Assembly (NCBI GenBank): GCA_903907925.1 | Contig: CAIVQB010000085.1 | Coordinates: forward strand, 36,683 to 100,682 | Reading direction: 5' to 3' | From: an uncultured Verrucomicrobiota bacterium | Lineage (GTDB): Bacteria > Verrucomicrobiota > Verrucomicrobiia > Limisphaerales > UBA9464 | DNA: 64,000 bases | Shown here: positions 22,420 through 31,776 of the stretch, piece by piece | Layout of the letters: every line of letters starts with the position of its first letter | Position numbering within the stretch: the stretch's first letter is position 1 | Position numbers and translations under genes: made by a program | Notes under the pieces: model-generated | The model's input: only the letters and a program-made list of their open reading frames with translations | Database searches by the model: none | Told to the model about the DNA's origin: nothing

Positions 22420-24981
22420 TCAGCGCCGGTTTTCGAGGAACACCAGCAGATCCCGAAAATCTCCGATCGTCATGCCGTCGACGAGACCGTCGGGCATCAT
22501 GGAGAGGGTGAGAATCCGGTCACTGGCGATCTGGTTCTTCGGGAAAAACACCGCCTGACCTTCGCCGGTGACCAGTGTTATCGAGCCGTCCGCACCTTCG
22601 CTCAAAACCCTGCCGGCATAGGTCTCTCCGCCGCGGGTTTCAATCTGATGCTGGGCGAATTGAGGGGCGATGTCGCGGCTCGGATGGAGCATGGATAGCA
22701 GCAATTTTTCCCGGTTGGCCGCACGGGCGATGGTCGACAGGTCGGGTCCAACGGTCCCGCCCTGCCCTTCAATCCGGTGACACTTGGAACAGGCCGCCCA
22801 CGCCGAATAAAAGACGCGCCGCCCGGAATCAGGATCACCGGTCCCGGCGTCCAAACGCTGCCGCCATTCGGCATCGGTCACCGGCCGGCCGGCCCGACGG
22901 CCCAACGCAAACGCGGCGGATTCCAGCACTGCGGGTGGACCCTTCACCGCTTCGAACGCCGCCTTGACCGCCGGCTTCGACACCCAGGGACGCAGCGCCC
23001 GGGCGGTCTCCAGCGCCACCTCCGCCGCCGAATCGTTCAGCAGTCCGGCAAGATCACTCACCTGGTCCTCGTGTCCCCCGGTCAGGCCGAGAATCGCATC
23101 CGCCCGGAGGCTGGATGCCTGGGTCGTGTCGACGGCGATCCGGTGCAACACCTCGGCGAGGCTGGACGAATGCTGACCCGACAAGAGCCGAAGAGCGGCC
23201 AGGCGTTGATGCACCGGTTGTGCCGGATCCGCCAGGCGGCCGAGCGCCTGAGTCGCCTGCACCGCATCCGGAACGGCCAACGGAAGCACGGTTACCGCCT
23301 CGGGAACCCGCAGGGTGGTGAAGATGCTGGGATCGTTGGTGCCCCGAAGTTGCTTCAACGCCTCCGCGTGGGCCGCAAGCAGCAGCGGGGTCACCGGACC
23401 CGCATGCAGCGACGCCTCGACGTCGTGAACGAGGGATACAATGCGATCCTCCACGACCCAGGTGATCGCGGTGATCCGCACTCCGGGATCCGGACTTCGG
23501 AGCGCGTAACGGAGGGCGTCCTCCGCCAATCCCGGCGGCGCGTTGGTGCCGGTGGGTGTTTTGATCAGAGATTGTCGCAGCGCCAGTAGGCAATGGGCGG
23601 CCGGGATCGGTTCCTTGAACCATCTAAAGGCGCGATTCACCTGGACCGGCGACATGTCCGCGATGGCTGCCGTGGCGATGGAGCGGATGAACGGGTCCGG
23701 TTCCCGGAGCATGTAGCGCAGTTTCGAGAAATCGCGACTGGGGTCTGCGCTATGAAACTGCATCGCGGCGCGTTCGGCCTGGGAAACGACCACCGCCCCG
23801 CGACGATTCACATTCGCCAGGGCGGGATCCTTGATGGAAAGTCGCCACAAACGTCCGTGGGAATGGACGTTGTAATCCTGCTTCACCCAATCGGTGAACA
23901 CCACCGATCCATCCGGGGCAATCGCCAGCGCCACCGGCCGGAAATCTTCGCCACCCTCGACCAGAATTTCACGCGAGGCCTTGAACGAAATCCCAACCGG
24001 TGTCCGGCGATACACCTCGAGCGTGTGATCCCAGGAAGCCGCCACCAGCAGAGAGCCGAGGTAGTTGGTGGGCAGCGACGTCCGTCCCAAGTCAATCAAA
24101 CTGGTGGGCCCTTCACCGGTTCCGGCCGCCATCGGCAGGCTCCCCACCAGTTCCCCATCCCAGGCAATGAACGGACTCAATCCGTCACGACCATGGCGGA
24201 ACTGGAATCCATAAAAGCCGCCGGGAATGACGTGCAACAGCCGGCAGGGCGGCCGCGAATCCGGGTCGTTATCCACCGCCAGCAGGCGCGCGGAACGGTC
24301 CAGGGTCAATCCGAACGGGTTCCAGAATCCGGAGGCCATCTGTTCCAATCCGGAACCGTCCGGTCGACACCGGAAGATCCGTCCACCGGCACCGGCCGGG
24401 ACAGAAATCCTGGATCCATTGGTACCGACCAGTGTGTAGGGCAGGCCGAGATTCTCGCCGACGCCGACATACAGGGTTCCATCGTTGGCCACCGCCAATC
24501 CGCCGATACCGTTGTGCGGATACGTACCGGCGGTTTCCAAACGCAGGATGGATGCCCGGCTTTCCGACACCCCGTCGCCATCGGCGTCGTCCAATCGCAG
24601 AACGCCATTGCGATGACTGACGTACAACCGGCCGTTCGGGCCGAAAACCAGATTCATCGCCCAGCGAAGATCCCCGGCGAAGACCGTCGGCTTCTCGCCC
24701 GCCACTCCGGAGAAGATCAGGATCCGGTCGGACTTCGGTCCCGCGTAATCCGGCTTCGGAAAATGAGTGTGGGATTCGACGACGAAAATCCGGCCCTTCC
24801 GGTCCACAGCGCATCCGATCGGCGTCACGAGGTCGGGTTCGGCCGAGAGCAACTCGATTTGAAGCAACGGATCCTTGACCACCGGACGGGGAAACGCCGC
24901 CAAATCCGGAGAAGCGGCGCGGCCGGCGAACCATGGGACGGCGAACAAGGCCAGTATGAGGCACCAACGATGGGAAATCAC
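22420..24981 (-). CDS. PVC-type membrane-bound dehydrogenase-like protein with HEAT repeats and C-terminal haem c
   Basis: An 853-residue exported protein. After a signal peptide (CLILALFAVPWFAGRAA) comes a propeller-like domain (about 20-375) with IGCAVDRKGRIFVVE, NGIGGLAVANDGTLYVGVGE and SGFWNPFGLTLD, the pattern of the PVC putative membrane-bound dehydrogenase domain. A helical HEAT-like middle follows. The C-terminal domain has one haem-c motif CSKCH (731-735) in the PVC-specific context GRRVFYSAWAACSKCH, then GPDLSTIARAANRE. Such proteins are abundant in Verrucomicrobia and Planctomycetes and are thought to oxidise sugars or alcohols in the periplasm; the substrate is unknown. GTG at 24981 is chosen; a TTG at 24999 is the alternative. 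Confidence 0.88.
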   Translation of the reverse strand: MISHRWCLILALFAVPWFAGRAASPDLAAFPRPVVKDPLLQIELLSAEPDLVTPIGCAVDRKGRIFVVESHTHFPKPDYAGPKSDRILIFSGVAGEKPTVFAGDLRWAMNLVFGPNGRLYVSHRNGVLRLDDADGDGVSESRASILRLETAGTYPHNGIGGLAVANDGTLYVGVGENLGLPYTLVGTNGSRISVPAGAGGRIFRCRPDGSGLEQMASGFWNPFGLTLDRSARLLAVDNDPDSRPPCRLLHVIPGGFYGFQFRHGRDGLSPFIAWDGELVGSLPMAAGTGEGPTSLIDLGRTSLPTNYLGSLLVAASWDHTLEVYRRTPVGISFKASREILVEGGEDFRPVALAIAPDGSVVFTDWVKQDYNVHSHGRLWRLSIKDPALANVNRRGAVVVSQAERAAMQFHSADPSRDFSKLRYMLREPDPFIRSIATAAIADMSPVQVNRAFRWFKEPIPAAHCLLALRQSLIKTPTGTNAPPGLAEDALRYALRSPDPGVRITAITWVVEDRIVSLVHDVEASLHAGPVTPLLLAAHAEALKQLRGTNDPSIFTTLRVPEAVTVLPLAVPDAVQATQALGRLADPAQPVHQRLAALRLLSGQHSSSLAEVLHRIAVDTTQASSLRADAILGLTGGHEDQVSDLAGLLNDSAAEVALETARALRPWVSKPAVKAAFEAVKGPPAVLESAAFALGRRAGRPVTDAEWRQRLDAGTGDPDSGRRVFYSAWAACSKCHRIEGQGGTVGPDLSTIARAANREKLLLSMLHPSRDIAPQFAQHQIETRGGETYAGRVLSEGADGSITLVTGEGQAVFFPKNQIASDRILTLSMMPDGLVDGMTIGDFRDLLVFLENRR

Positions 24982-25096
24982 GGGGCACGGTGTACCCAAA
25001 GGAAGCCTCGGCGGGCAAGAGCGAGATGAGGGCGCGGACGCCGGATGTTGTTCCCGCCCCCGATGGATCCGTCACCGCGGCGCACCCCTCGCCAGA

Positions 25097-25918
25097 CTAC
25101 ACGTACAACGCCTGCTTCAGGTCGTGAACGAGAAAACTGGTCAGCGAATACCGCCGGCCCATGTCGCGTTCGAGGCACCGCAGGACAATTTTTTCGAGGG
25201 CGACCGGAATTTCGGGATTCAGGTCCCGCGGCTTGATGAACTCCGTCCGATCGAGCTGCCGCCGCAACACTTCATCGGCCGTGTCCCCGGGAAAGGGCTT
25301 CTTGAAGGTGAGCAATTCATAGGCGCTCACGCCCCAGGCCCAGATGTCCGCCCGATGATCCACCGGTTCGCGCAGCAATTGTTCTGGAGCCATGTAGGCC
25401 GGCGTCCCGGGATTCCGGTCGAGCTTCCGGGGCGGATCAGGAATCGGCTGGGCGAGGTCGAAATCAATCAGGCGAAGGCTGCCATTCCGGCTGAGCAACA
25501 CGTTCTCCGGCTTGATGTCCAGGTGCATGAATCCGCGGTCGTGGACCACGCCCATCGCGCTGGCGAAGTCGATCAACACCTCGGCAATGTTGCTGGTCAG
25601 CACCGGATCGCCGGCCGCCATCAGCAGCTTCAGATTCTCTCCCTCCACATATTCCATCACCTGGACCAGCTCTCCGCCGATTTTGCCATGATCCACGTAG
25701 CCGATTATCAATTTGCCGTCCTGACAGGCCTTGAGGGTCTCGGCTCCGGTGTTGAATCGCTTCCGTTCGGTGAAGGCGAACGTCGAATTGTTGAGCATTC
25801 GGCGCACGGCAAAGGCGCGACTGTTTTCATCAGTCGCTAGCCAGATCTCGGACATGCCTCCCGAGTTGATTTGCTCATGGAGGGTGTACGGACCCAATCG
25901 GGTACCGGGCAGGGGCAT
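25097..25918 (-). CDS. Serine/threonine protein kinase-like protein with degenerate ATP-site motifs
   Basis: A 273-residue single-domain kinase with no membrane segment. The catalytic loop HLDIKPENVLL (132-142; Asp134, Lys136, Asn139) and the APE region TPAYMAPEQLL are intact. But the Gly-rich loop reads INSGGMSEIW (weak match to GxGxxG), the beta-3 lysine of the VAxK motif is Arg39 (AFAVRRML), and the metal motif is DFD (152-154) not DFG. Glu60 is a possible alpha-C glutamate. It may be a weakly active or pseudo-kinase, or use a displaced lysine. It diverges from the CPBP gene; no cognate phosphatase is adjacent. Confidence 0.87.
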   Translation of the reverse strand: MPLPGTRLGPYTLHEQINSGGMSEIWLATDENSRAFAVRRMLNNSTFAFTERKRFNTGAETLKACQDGKLIIGYVDHGKIGGELVQVMEYVEGENLKLLMAAGDPVLTSNIAEVLIDFASAMGVVHDRGFMHLDIKPENVLLSRNGSLRLIDFDLAQPIPDPPRKLDRNPGTPAYMAPEQLLREPVDHRADIWAWGVSAYELLTFKKPFPGDTADEVLRRQLDRTEFIKPRDLNPEIPVALEKIVLRCLERDMGRRYSLTSFLVHDLKQALYV

Positions 25919-26017
25919 GGGGCCAGAAAGCGGGCGCTAGCTAGCAGATGCGGTTCCAAGCCGAAAGAGAAATGCGTTTTCTCGCGCCGGAACCCGCCAC
26001 CCCGTAAACTGCCGCCC

Positions 26018-26902
26018 GTGAAACCCATCCGGGCGTTGTTGGTCTACCTGACGGTCGTCTTTTCAGGCGCCGCACTGGCCGCTCCCTGGGTGTATCGGCT
26101 CGTTCAAAACCTCGCTCCTGGCTCGGGAATCGCCCTTCAGCCCTTCCACCGCTACGTCAATCGCTGCCTCCTGGTCCTCGCCCTCGCCGGACTCTGGCCG
26201 CTCCTTCGATTCCTGAACATCCGCTCCCGCACAACCGTGGGCTGGGTCCCCATTTCCGGCCAGGGACGCAACATCCGTCTCGGATTCGCCCTCGGGTTCG
26301 CCTCACTCGCCCTGGCGGCCTGCCTTCCGATGATCGCTGGCGCCCGAATCTGGCAAACCGGCGATGGCGCAGGCCAGTGGCTGCAACACATCACCAACGC
26401 GGCCCTTTCCGCCATCGTGGTGTCGTTTCTCGAGGAACTCCTGTTCCGCGGCGCGGTCTTCGGTACCCTGCGCCGGGTCCACTCGTTTCCCAGCGCGGCA
26501 CTGATTTCGGCCTCCATCTATTCGCTGGTCCATTTCTTCGACCGCCCCGCCCCACCGGCATCGGTCGATGCCTGGACCGGTTGGGCCACCCTCGGTCAGA
26601 TGCTGCACGGATTCACGACCCTCCATCAGCTTGTGCCAGGTTTCTTCACACTGGCTCTGGCCGGCGGCCTGCTGGCCTGGGCTCGCGAACGAACCGGCTC
26701 GCTGTGGTTCGGAATCGGCCTGCACGCCGGTTGGATTTTCTGGCTGAAGGCGTTCGGCTTCCTCACCCGGGAAGCCTCTCCAGCGGCGACGACAGCCTTC
26801 TGGGGCAGCAGCCGGCTCTACGATGGCTGGCCGGCCTTCGGTGTCCTGGCCGTCATCGCCCTCTTCCTCGCGCCGCGGTGGCGGAACGCCCGCAGTCCAT
26901 GA
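26018..26902 (+). CDS. CPBP family intramembrane glutamic endopeptidase (CAAX-like)
   Basis: A 294-residue polytopic membrane protein, about eight helices. The Abi/CPBP catalytic motifs are visible: EExxxR in FLEELLFRGAVFG (about 139-151), FxxxH-like in IYSLVHFFD (about 166-174), and a third His in GLHAGWIFWL near the C-terminus. Family members cleave or process prenylated or other membrane substrates, or have roles in bacteriocin immunity. GTG at 26018 is chosen because it directly precedes the first membrane helix; an upstream in-frame ATG would add 49 unrelated residues. comF begins 4 bases after the stop, so both may be one transcript. Confidence 0.85.
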   Translation: MKPIRALLVYLTVVFSGAALAAPWVYRLVQNLAPGSGIALQPFHRYVNRCLLVLALAGLWPLLRFLNIRSRTTVGWVPISGQGRNIRLGFALGFASLALAACLPMIAGARIWQTGDGAGQWLQHITNAALSAIVVSFLEELLFRGAVFGTLRRVHSFPSAALISASIYSLVHFFDRPAPPASVDAWTGWATLGQMLHGFTTLHQLVPGFFTLALAGGLLAWARERTGSLWFGIGLHAGWIFWLKAFGFLTREASPAATTAFWGSSRLYDGWPAFGVLAVIALFLAPRWRNARSP

Positions 26903-26906
26903 CCGC

Positions 26907-27704
26907 ATGACCGGAGTGGTTTCCAACTTCAACGGGACGATCCGCCGGCTTCGCTGGGAAGCGGCGCTAGGATTGATCTTTCCCGAGTCCTGCCAGCTCT
27001 GCCGCGAGGAACGGGCACGCGCTGCGGATGGCTATGTCGGGATGAACTGCAGGAAAGCCGTTCAACCGCTGGAGTCCCCGTTCTGCCGGCGTTGTGGGCT
27101 GCCCTTTCCCGGTGCCATCACCGACACCTTCGACTGCGCCAATTGCGCCGATCGCGACCTGGCCTTCGAATCGGCCAGGGCGGCCGTCATCGCCAAGGGG
27201 CCGGTCCTCGACGCCATCCATCGCTTCAAATACTCCGAGGCGCGGTGGTTCGAAGCCTTCCTCAGCCGACTCCTGATCGAAGCCGCCCTTCCCCAACTCG
27301 CCGGTGCCGGCTGGACCCTCGTGGTTCCAGTACCGTTGCATCCGGTGAAACAGCGCGAACGCGGATTCAACCAGGCCGAACTCCTCGCGCGCCCGCTCGC
27401 CCGGGCGCTCGGAATCCCAATGCGAACGGATCTGGTACGACGGATCGAACCAACCCGGACACAGACGGCGCTGTCGCGCGACGCACGGGCGGAAAACGTC
27501 CGGCGCGCCTTTACCACCGATACGATTCGACGATTCCCCTTCTTCAAACCCGTCGCACCTGGTCGACTCGACGGCGAACGGGTCATCGTGGTGGACGACG
27601 TCCTCACCACCGGCGCCACGGCAAACGGTGTGGCTCTTCAACTGCGCCGGCTCGGTGCCGAATCGATCTGCGTCTGGTCCGTTGCCCGCGCCATCCTGGA
27701 TTGA
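26907..27704 (+). CDS. comF: ComF family phosphoribosyltransferase-like protein
   Basis: A 265-residue protein of the ComF/amidophosphoribosyltransferase-like family, linked to DNA uptake and processing in competent bacteria. An N-terminal cysteine cluster is present: CQLC, a C spaced after it, FCRRC and CANC, likely zinc-binding. The linker FKYSEARW and the segment VPVPLHPVKQRERGFNQAEL match ComF. The PRPP-type loop is VIVVDDVLTTGATA. The ATG at 26907 follows the CPBP stop by 4 bases. The enzymatic activity is unproven for the family; its role in transformation cannot be assumed here because no other com genes are in view. Confidence 0.9.
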   Translation: MTGVVSNFNGTIRRLRWEAALGLIFPESCQLCREERARAADGYVGMNCRKAVQPLESPFCRRCGLPFPGAITDTFDCANCADRDLAFESARAAVIAKGPVLDAIHRFKYSEARWFEAFLSRLLIEAALPQLAGAGWTLVVPVPLHPVKQRERGFNQAELLARPLARALGIPMRTDLVRRIEPTRTQTALSRDARAENVRRAFTTDTIRRFPFFKPVAPGRLDGERVIVVDDVLTTGATANGVALQLRRLGAESICVWSVARAILD

Positions 27705-27750
27705 CCACCGGCTCGCAGGAGTTCGGCCGGTGGTCACAAACCGTTTCCGC

Positions 27751-29784
27751 TCACCAAATCTTCGCGCGCTGCGCCTCCGGACGCCACATCGGGTCGCCCT
27801 CGTGGATGTCGAAGGCTTTGAAGAACTCCGGAAGATTGACGTGCGGTCCGATGGCGCGGAACTGACCGGGGCTGTGGGGATCGGTGACAATCCGTCGCCG
27901 CAGTTCGGCCTCCCGCCAGTTCACCCGCCAGAGCTGCGCCAGCGAGAGGAAGAACCGTTGTTCCGGCGTGAAGCCATCGATGAGTTTGCGCTTCGACGGA
28001 TCCTTGGACAACGCCCGCTGCAACGCCTCGTAGGCGATGCTGGTGCCGCCCAGATCGGCGATATTCTCACCGAGGGTCAAACGGCCGTTCACTTTGAGGC
28101 CGGGCAATGCTTCGTAACTTCCATATTGCTCAACGACCTTCTGAGCCCGTCCGTCAAACTCGGCCGCATCAGCCGCCGTCCACCAGTCGTTTAGATTCCC
28201 GTCAGCGTCGTATTTGCGGCCCTGGTCATCATAGCCGTGGGTGATCTCGTGTCCGATGACGACGCCAATGGCACCGTAGTTGATCGCGTCATCCAAGGTC
28301 GCATCGAAGAACGGGGGTTGCAGGATTCCGGCCGGAAACACGATCTCATTCTGCAGCGGACTGAAATAGGCGTTCACCGTCTGCGGGGTCATACGCCACT
28401 CTGCGCGGTCCACCGGTTTGCCCACGCGGGCAATCTCACGCCGCGATTCAAAGGCTGCCGACCGGCGGACGTTGCCGAGGTAGTCGTCACGACGGACGGC
28501 GATCTTGGAGTAGTCCCGAAAGACCTCGGGGTGCCCGATCTTCTGGGTGAAACGATCGAACTTCGCCAGCGCCTTGATCCGGGTGGGTTCGCTCATCCAT
28601 TCGAGATGCTTGAGCCGGTCCTGTACCACCGCGCGGATGTTCCCCACCATTTCCGTCATCCGCACCCGCGCGGCCGGCGGGAAATGTTTTTCAACGAACA
28701 ACTGTCCCAGAGCCTCGCCGATCGAGCCATCCACCACCTTCGCGGCCCGTTGCCAACGCGGTTCCTGTTGGGGTTGTCCGCGGAGCTGGGTTCCGAAAAA
28801 GTGGAAGTGTTCGTCCGCCGCCGCCCGATGAAGGAAGGGGGCCGACCCGCTGATCACCTGCCAGCGGAGGTAGGCCTTCCAATCGTCCATCGGACGGGAT
28901 TGCACCAGCCCGCCCATCGCGGTGATGAAGGCTTTCTGGTTCACCACGAGGTCCGGAATTTTTCCAAGACCCGAGGCGTCCAGGTACGTCCGCCAGGGAA
29001 CCTGGGGTGTCAGTTGTTCGAATTCCCGAACGGTCAGCTTGTTGTAGTTGGTATTCGGATCGCGGAGTTCGACCCGCGTCTTGCTGACCTTCGCCAGCTC
29101 GGTTTCCAGGTCGATCACCGTGGCCGCGTGACGCGCAGCGTCGGCCGGTGATTCACCCACGAGCCGCAGCATTGCGACAATATGAGCCCGGTAGTCGTCA
29201 CGCTGCGGGGCAAATCCAGGCGCCAGATAGTAGTCCCGATCCGGAAGACTGAGGCCGCCCTGGGCAATCTGATAGACGTACACCGAGCTGTTTTTGGCAT
29301 CCGCGCCGGTGCCGTCGTTGAACAACGGATTGATGCCCTCGGTGTGCAATCGGGCCAGCAGGCGGAAGAAATCGGTGAGGGTGCGGAGCCGGGAAATCTC
29401 CCGCAAATCCGCTTCGATCGGCTTGAATCCCAACCGCTCGATGCGATTGGTGTCCATGGCCGAGGCATAAAAGTTGCCCACCTGCCGGCGCGGCAACGGT
29501 GCGGAACGCGGAGCCAATTGGCTGGATTCGAGAAGTTCGCGAATGAGGAACCAGTTCCGTTCCTGCAATTCGTCAAAGCCACCCCAGCGGGATTTGTCGG
29601 CCGGAACGGGATTCCGTTTGATCCAATTCCCACCCGCAAAACGGTAGAAATCATCGGCAGGCCGGACCGATGGATCCATGTTATCGACCGAAAACCGGGG
29701 AACGGCGGGCGGCGCGTCCCCACCCAGGGCGACAACGACGAGGGGGATGAACGCGACGGATCGGAACCAGTGGCGGAGCGTCAT
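27751..29784 (-). CDS. M13 (neprilysin/PepO-like) zinc metallopeptidase
   Basis: A 677-residue exported endopeptidase. A signal peptide (FIPLVVVALG) is followed by the typical start VDNMDPSVRPADDFYRFAGG and NWIKRNP. The M13 core is complete: NAYFSPLQNEIVFPAGILQP substrate-binding motif, zinc ligands in HEITH (512-516), the third ligand Glu573 in GENIADLGG, and a C-terminal PHVNLPEFFKAFDI segment ending PMWRPEAQRAKIW. It would degrade peptides in the periplasm. It is transcribed alone, converging with comF. Confidence 0.93.
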   Translation of the reverse strand: MTLRHWFRSVAFIPLVVVALGGDAPPAVPRFSVDNMDPSVRPADDFYRFAGGNWIKRNPVPADKSRWGGFDELQERNWFLIRELLESSQLAPRSAPLPRRQVGNFYASAMDTNRIERLGFKPIEADLREISRLRTLTDFFRLLARLHTEGINPLFNDGTGADAKNSSVYVYQIAQGGLSLPDRDYYLAPGFAPQRDDYRAHIVAMLRLVGESPADAARHAATVIDLETELAKVSKTRVELRDPNTNYNKLTVREFEQLTPQVPWRTYLDASGLGKIPDLVVNQKAFITAMGGLVQSRPMDDWKAYLRWQVISGSAPFLHRAAADEHFHFFGTQLRGQPQQEPRWQRAAKVVDGSIGEALGQLFVEKHFPPAARVRMTEMVGNIRAVVQDRLKHLEWMSEPTRIKALAKFDRFTQKIGHPEVFRDYSKIAVRRDDYLGNVRRSAAFESRREIARVGKPVDRAEWRMTPQTVNAYFSPLQNEIVFPAGILQPPFFDATLDDAINYGAIGVVIGHEITHGYDDQGRKYDADGNLNDWWTAADAAEFDGRAQKVVEQYGSYEALPGLKVNGRLTLGENIADLGGTSIAYEALQRALSKDPSKRKLIDGFTPEQRFFLSLAQLWRVNWREAELRRRIVTDPHSPGQFRAIGPHVNLPEFFKAFDIHEGDPMWRPEAQRAKIW

Positions 29785-29844
29785 GGCCGAAAAGGGTAGC
29801 CACCTCCCGGACTTTTGCCAGCGACGATGCGAGCCGCGGTGGAA

Positions 29845-30147
29845 TCAAGCCAGGATCGGCTTTGCGAGGGGACGCACGGCCTTCAATTCCGTGGCGAGGC
29901 GTCGCTCCGCAAGCCGCAGATCGTAGTGCGACTGGAGATTGATGAACCATTGGGCATCGACGCCGAAGAAGCGTCCCAGGCGAAGTGCGGTTTCCGAGGT
30001 CAGGGGACGCCGCCCGTTCACCACCTGTGAGAGCGTCGGCTGGGAGATGCCGGTTGCCCGCGCAACGCCCGCCACGGTCAGCTCCAAGGCTTCAATGAAC
30101 TCCTCACGGAGCAGTCCACCCGGATGTTTCAGAATCAACGCGTTCAT
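29845..30147 (-). CDS. HigA-type antitoxin-like helix-turn-helix protein, orphan
   Basis: A 100-residue XRE-family protein matching the HigA/VapI subgroup: HPGGLLREEFIEAL at the start, a helix-turn-helix TVAGVARATGISQPTLSQVV, then LGRFFGVDAQWFINLQSHYD, the diagnostic segment. In type II toxin-antitoxin pairs the toxin (HigB) lies directly upstream; here the upstream frame is the TPR gene of the Bat operon, ending 36 bases away, and no toxin-sized gene follows. It may be a captured antitoxin or a solitary regulator. ATG at 30147 is chosen; a TTG at 30156 is possible. Confidence 0.8.
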   Translation of the reverse strand: MNALILKHPGGLLREEFIEALELTVAGVARATGISQPTLSQVVNGRRPLTSETALRLGRFFGVDAQWFINLQSHYDLRLAERRLATELKAVRPLAKPILA

Positions 30148-30183
30148 GGCGGTCAATGGTAGTCCAAGAACCTTCGAAGCTCG

Positions 30184-31776
30184 TCAATAGTCCTGCTTCT
30201 TCATCATCTCCTTGGAGCTCCAGCGGCCTTTCACACCGGGGGTATTGATCCGCGGCGGAGCATCGATCGGTGGGCCCTGATTTTGCGGCTCGCCGGCGGC
30301 CATCTGCGGCTGTTTTCCGCCGGGCTGTTGCGACGCCTTCTGCGCCTGTTCCGACAATTGCTGACGCACACCGTCGAGTTTCTTTCCGACTTCTTCGGCC
30401 TTCTCAGCGGTTTCCTTCGACGGATTCAATCCCTGCAGTTCATCCAACGCCTGCTCGGCACCTTCAAGACGCGCGGCCTTGGATTCGAGGGATTCCTTGC
30501 CCTGCGGATCCTTCGAGAGCCGCTCCGCCAGTTGCGAAAGGGCCTTTTCGAGTTTCTTCTGGGTCGCGGCCGCCTTCTTCGGCAAGCGCGATTCCTTCGG
30601 TTTGAGATCACCGGCCTGCTGATAGAAATCGAGCGATTGCCCGAGCCATTGAGCCTGCTGCTCAAGGTTGGCCTGATCGCTCTGCTGGCTCAATTCATCG
30701 CCCCGCTCTTCCATCACTTCCGCGAGACGTTGGTTAATGGCCTCCAGCGTCTCCTTCGCCGGCACGTGGTCGGGAATCTTGTCGAGGGCCTTTTCCACCT
30801 GTTCACGGGCCATGCGAAGCACCGCGAGTTTCTCATTCGGCCACGGCATCTGCTGTTCCTGGAGCATCAGCGTCCGGGCATGAAAGGTGAGCGCATCAGC
30901 CAGTCGGCGGCGTCCCTCTTCCAGCGCTTCCTTGATCGCGTCGTCCTTGGGCTTGAGCTGGGTGGCGTCCTCCAGCATGGCGACGCCTTCCTCGATTTCC
31001 TTGTAATCCGGTCGCGGAATCGGCGCCTCGGTCGGCTTGGGCGGAACGAGCCGGGTGGTCTGGGTCTTCTTCGTGCCCTCCCGGGCCAGCGCGTTCGCCA
31101 GTTGATCGCGGGATTCGGCCTCACCCGCGCCGGCTTCGGGATCGGACGGTGCGATCTCCTTGGCGTCGCTGAACTTCTCAAACGCATTCCGCAGCTTTTC
31201 GATCTTCTGCAACGGCGAGTTCGCGGCGTCCTTCGAGGCCTCCATGTTGCGCTTGGCATCGGCGAGGAGAAGATCCAGCAACTGCCGCCGGACAAACTCG
31301 AAATTGCGCCGCGTCGGTGCGTCCTCCGAAACCTTCAGAGCATCCGCGTAATGATGCAGCGATTCCTTCCAGCGGGTCAGAGTCTCGTCGAGGTTGGCGC
31401 CGCGCGCGGCGGAACCAAGCCGGAACTCGGCGTTGCCTTTCTGGAATCGGACCTTCACCGCAAGCTGGGCACCACCGAGGTTTTCCGCGCGGTCCAGCGA
31501 CAGCAACGCATCGTCAAACCGGCCGGCCGCGTAGGCCGCAACGCCGTGGTCATACAGCAGCCGGGCGTTGTCGGGATCCTTTTCGAGCAATGCCGCGAGA
31601 CGATCGGCCGCTTCGCCGGCCTTGCCCTGATCGACCAATTGTTGAAGCGGGGCGATGTCGGGCGGCGGCGCAAACGGGGCGGCACCCAACCCGCGGAACG
31701 CCGCCACAATCAGGAACAACGCCGCTGCGCCCCGAGCCAGGGTGTGACGCAAAGATGCGGAACAGGTCGGGATCAT
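30184..31776 (-). CDS. BatE-like TPR protein of the aerotolerance operon
   Basis: A 530-residue protein with a signal peptide (AAALFLIVAAFRGLGA). TPR-like helices follow (LLEKDPDNARLLYDHGVAAY about 63-82, FDDALLSLDRAENLGGAQL), then a long charged, coiled-coil-prone region rich in Lys/Glu/Gln (about 170-490) and a Pro/Gln-rich tail. In Bat operons such TPR proteins accompany two VWA proteins in the cell envelope. It starts with a 4-nt overlap (ATGA) with the preceding VWA gene. The length is more than double that of small BatE proteins because of the helical extension. Confidence 0.78.
   Translation of the reverse strand: MIPTCSASLRHTLARGAAALFLIVAAFRGLGAAPFAPPPDIAPLQQLVDQGKAGEAADRLAALLEKDPDNARLLYDHGVAAYAAGRFDDALLSLDRAENLGGAQLAVKVRFQKGNAEFRLGSAARGANLDETLTRWKESLHHYADALKVSEDAPTRRNFEFVRRQLLDLLLADAKRNMEASKDAANSPLQKIEKLRNAFEKFSDAKEIAPSDPEAGAGEAESRDQLANALAREGTKKTQTTRLVPPKPTEAPIPRPDYKEIEEGVAMLEDATQLKPKDDAIKEALEEGRRRLADALTFHARTLMLQEQQMPWPNEKLAVLRMAREQVEKALDKIPDHVPAKETLEAINQRLAEVMEERGDELSQQSDQANLEQQAQWLGQSLDFYQQAGDLKPKESRLPKKAAATQKKLEKALSQLAERLSKDPQGKESLESKAARLEGAEQALDELQGLNPSKETAEKAEEVGKKLDGVRQQLSEQAQKASQQPGGKQPQMAAGEPQNQGPPIDAPPRINTPGVKGRWSSKEMMKKQDY

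Noticed and set aside
29845..30156. A complete HigBA toxin-antitoxin pair
   Set aside because: Only the antitoxin-like gene is present; the upstream frame is the Bat-operon TPR protein.
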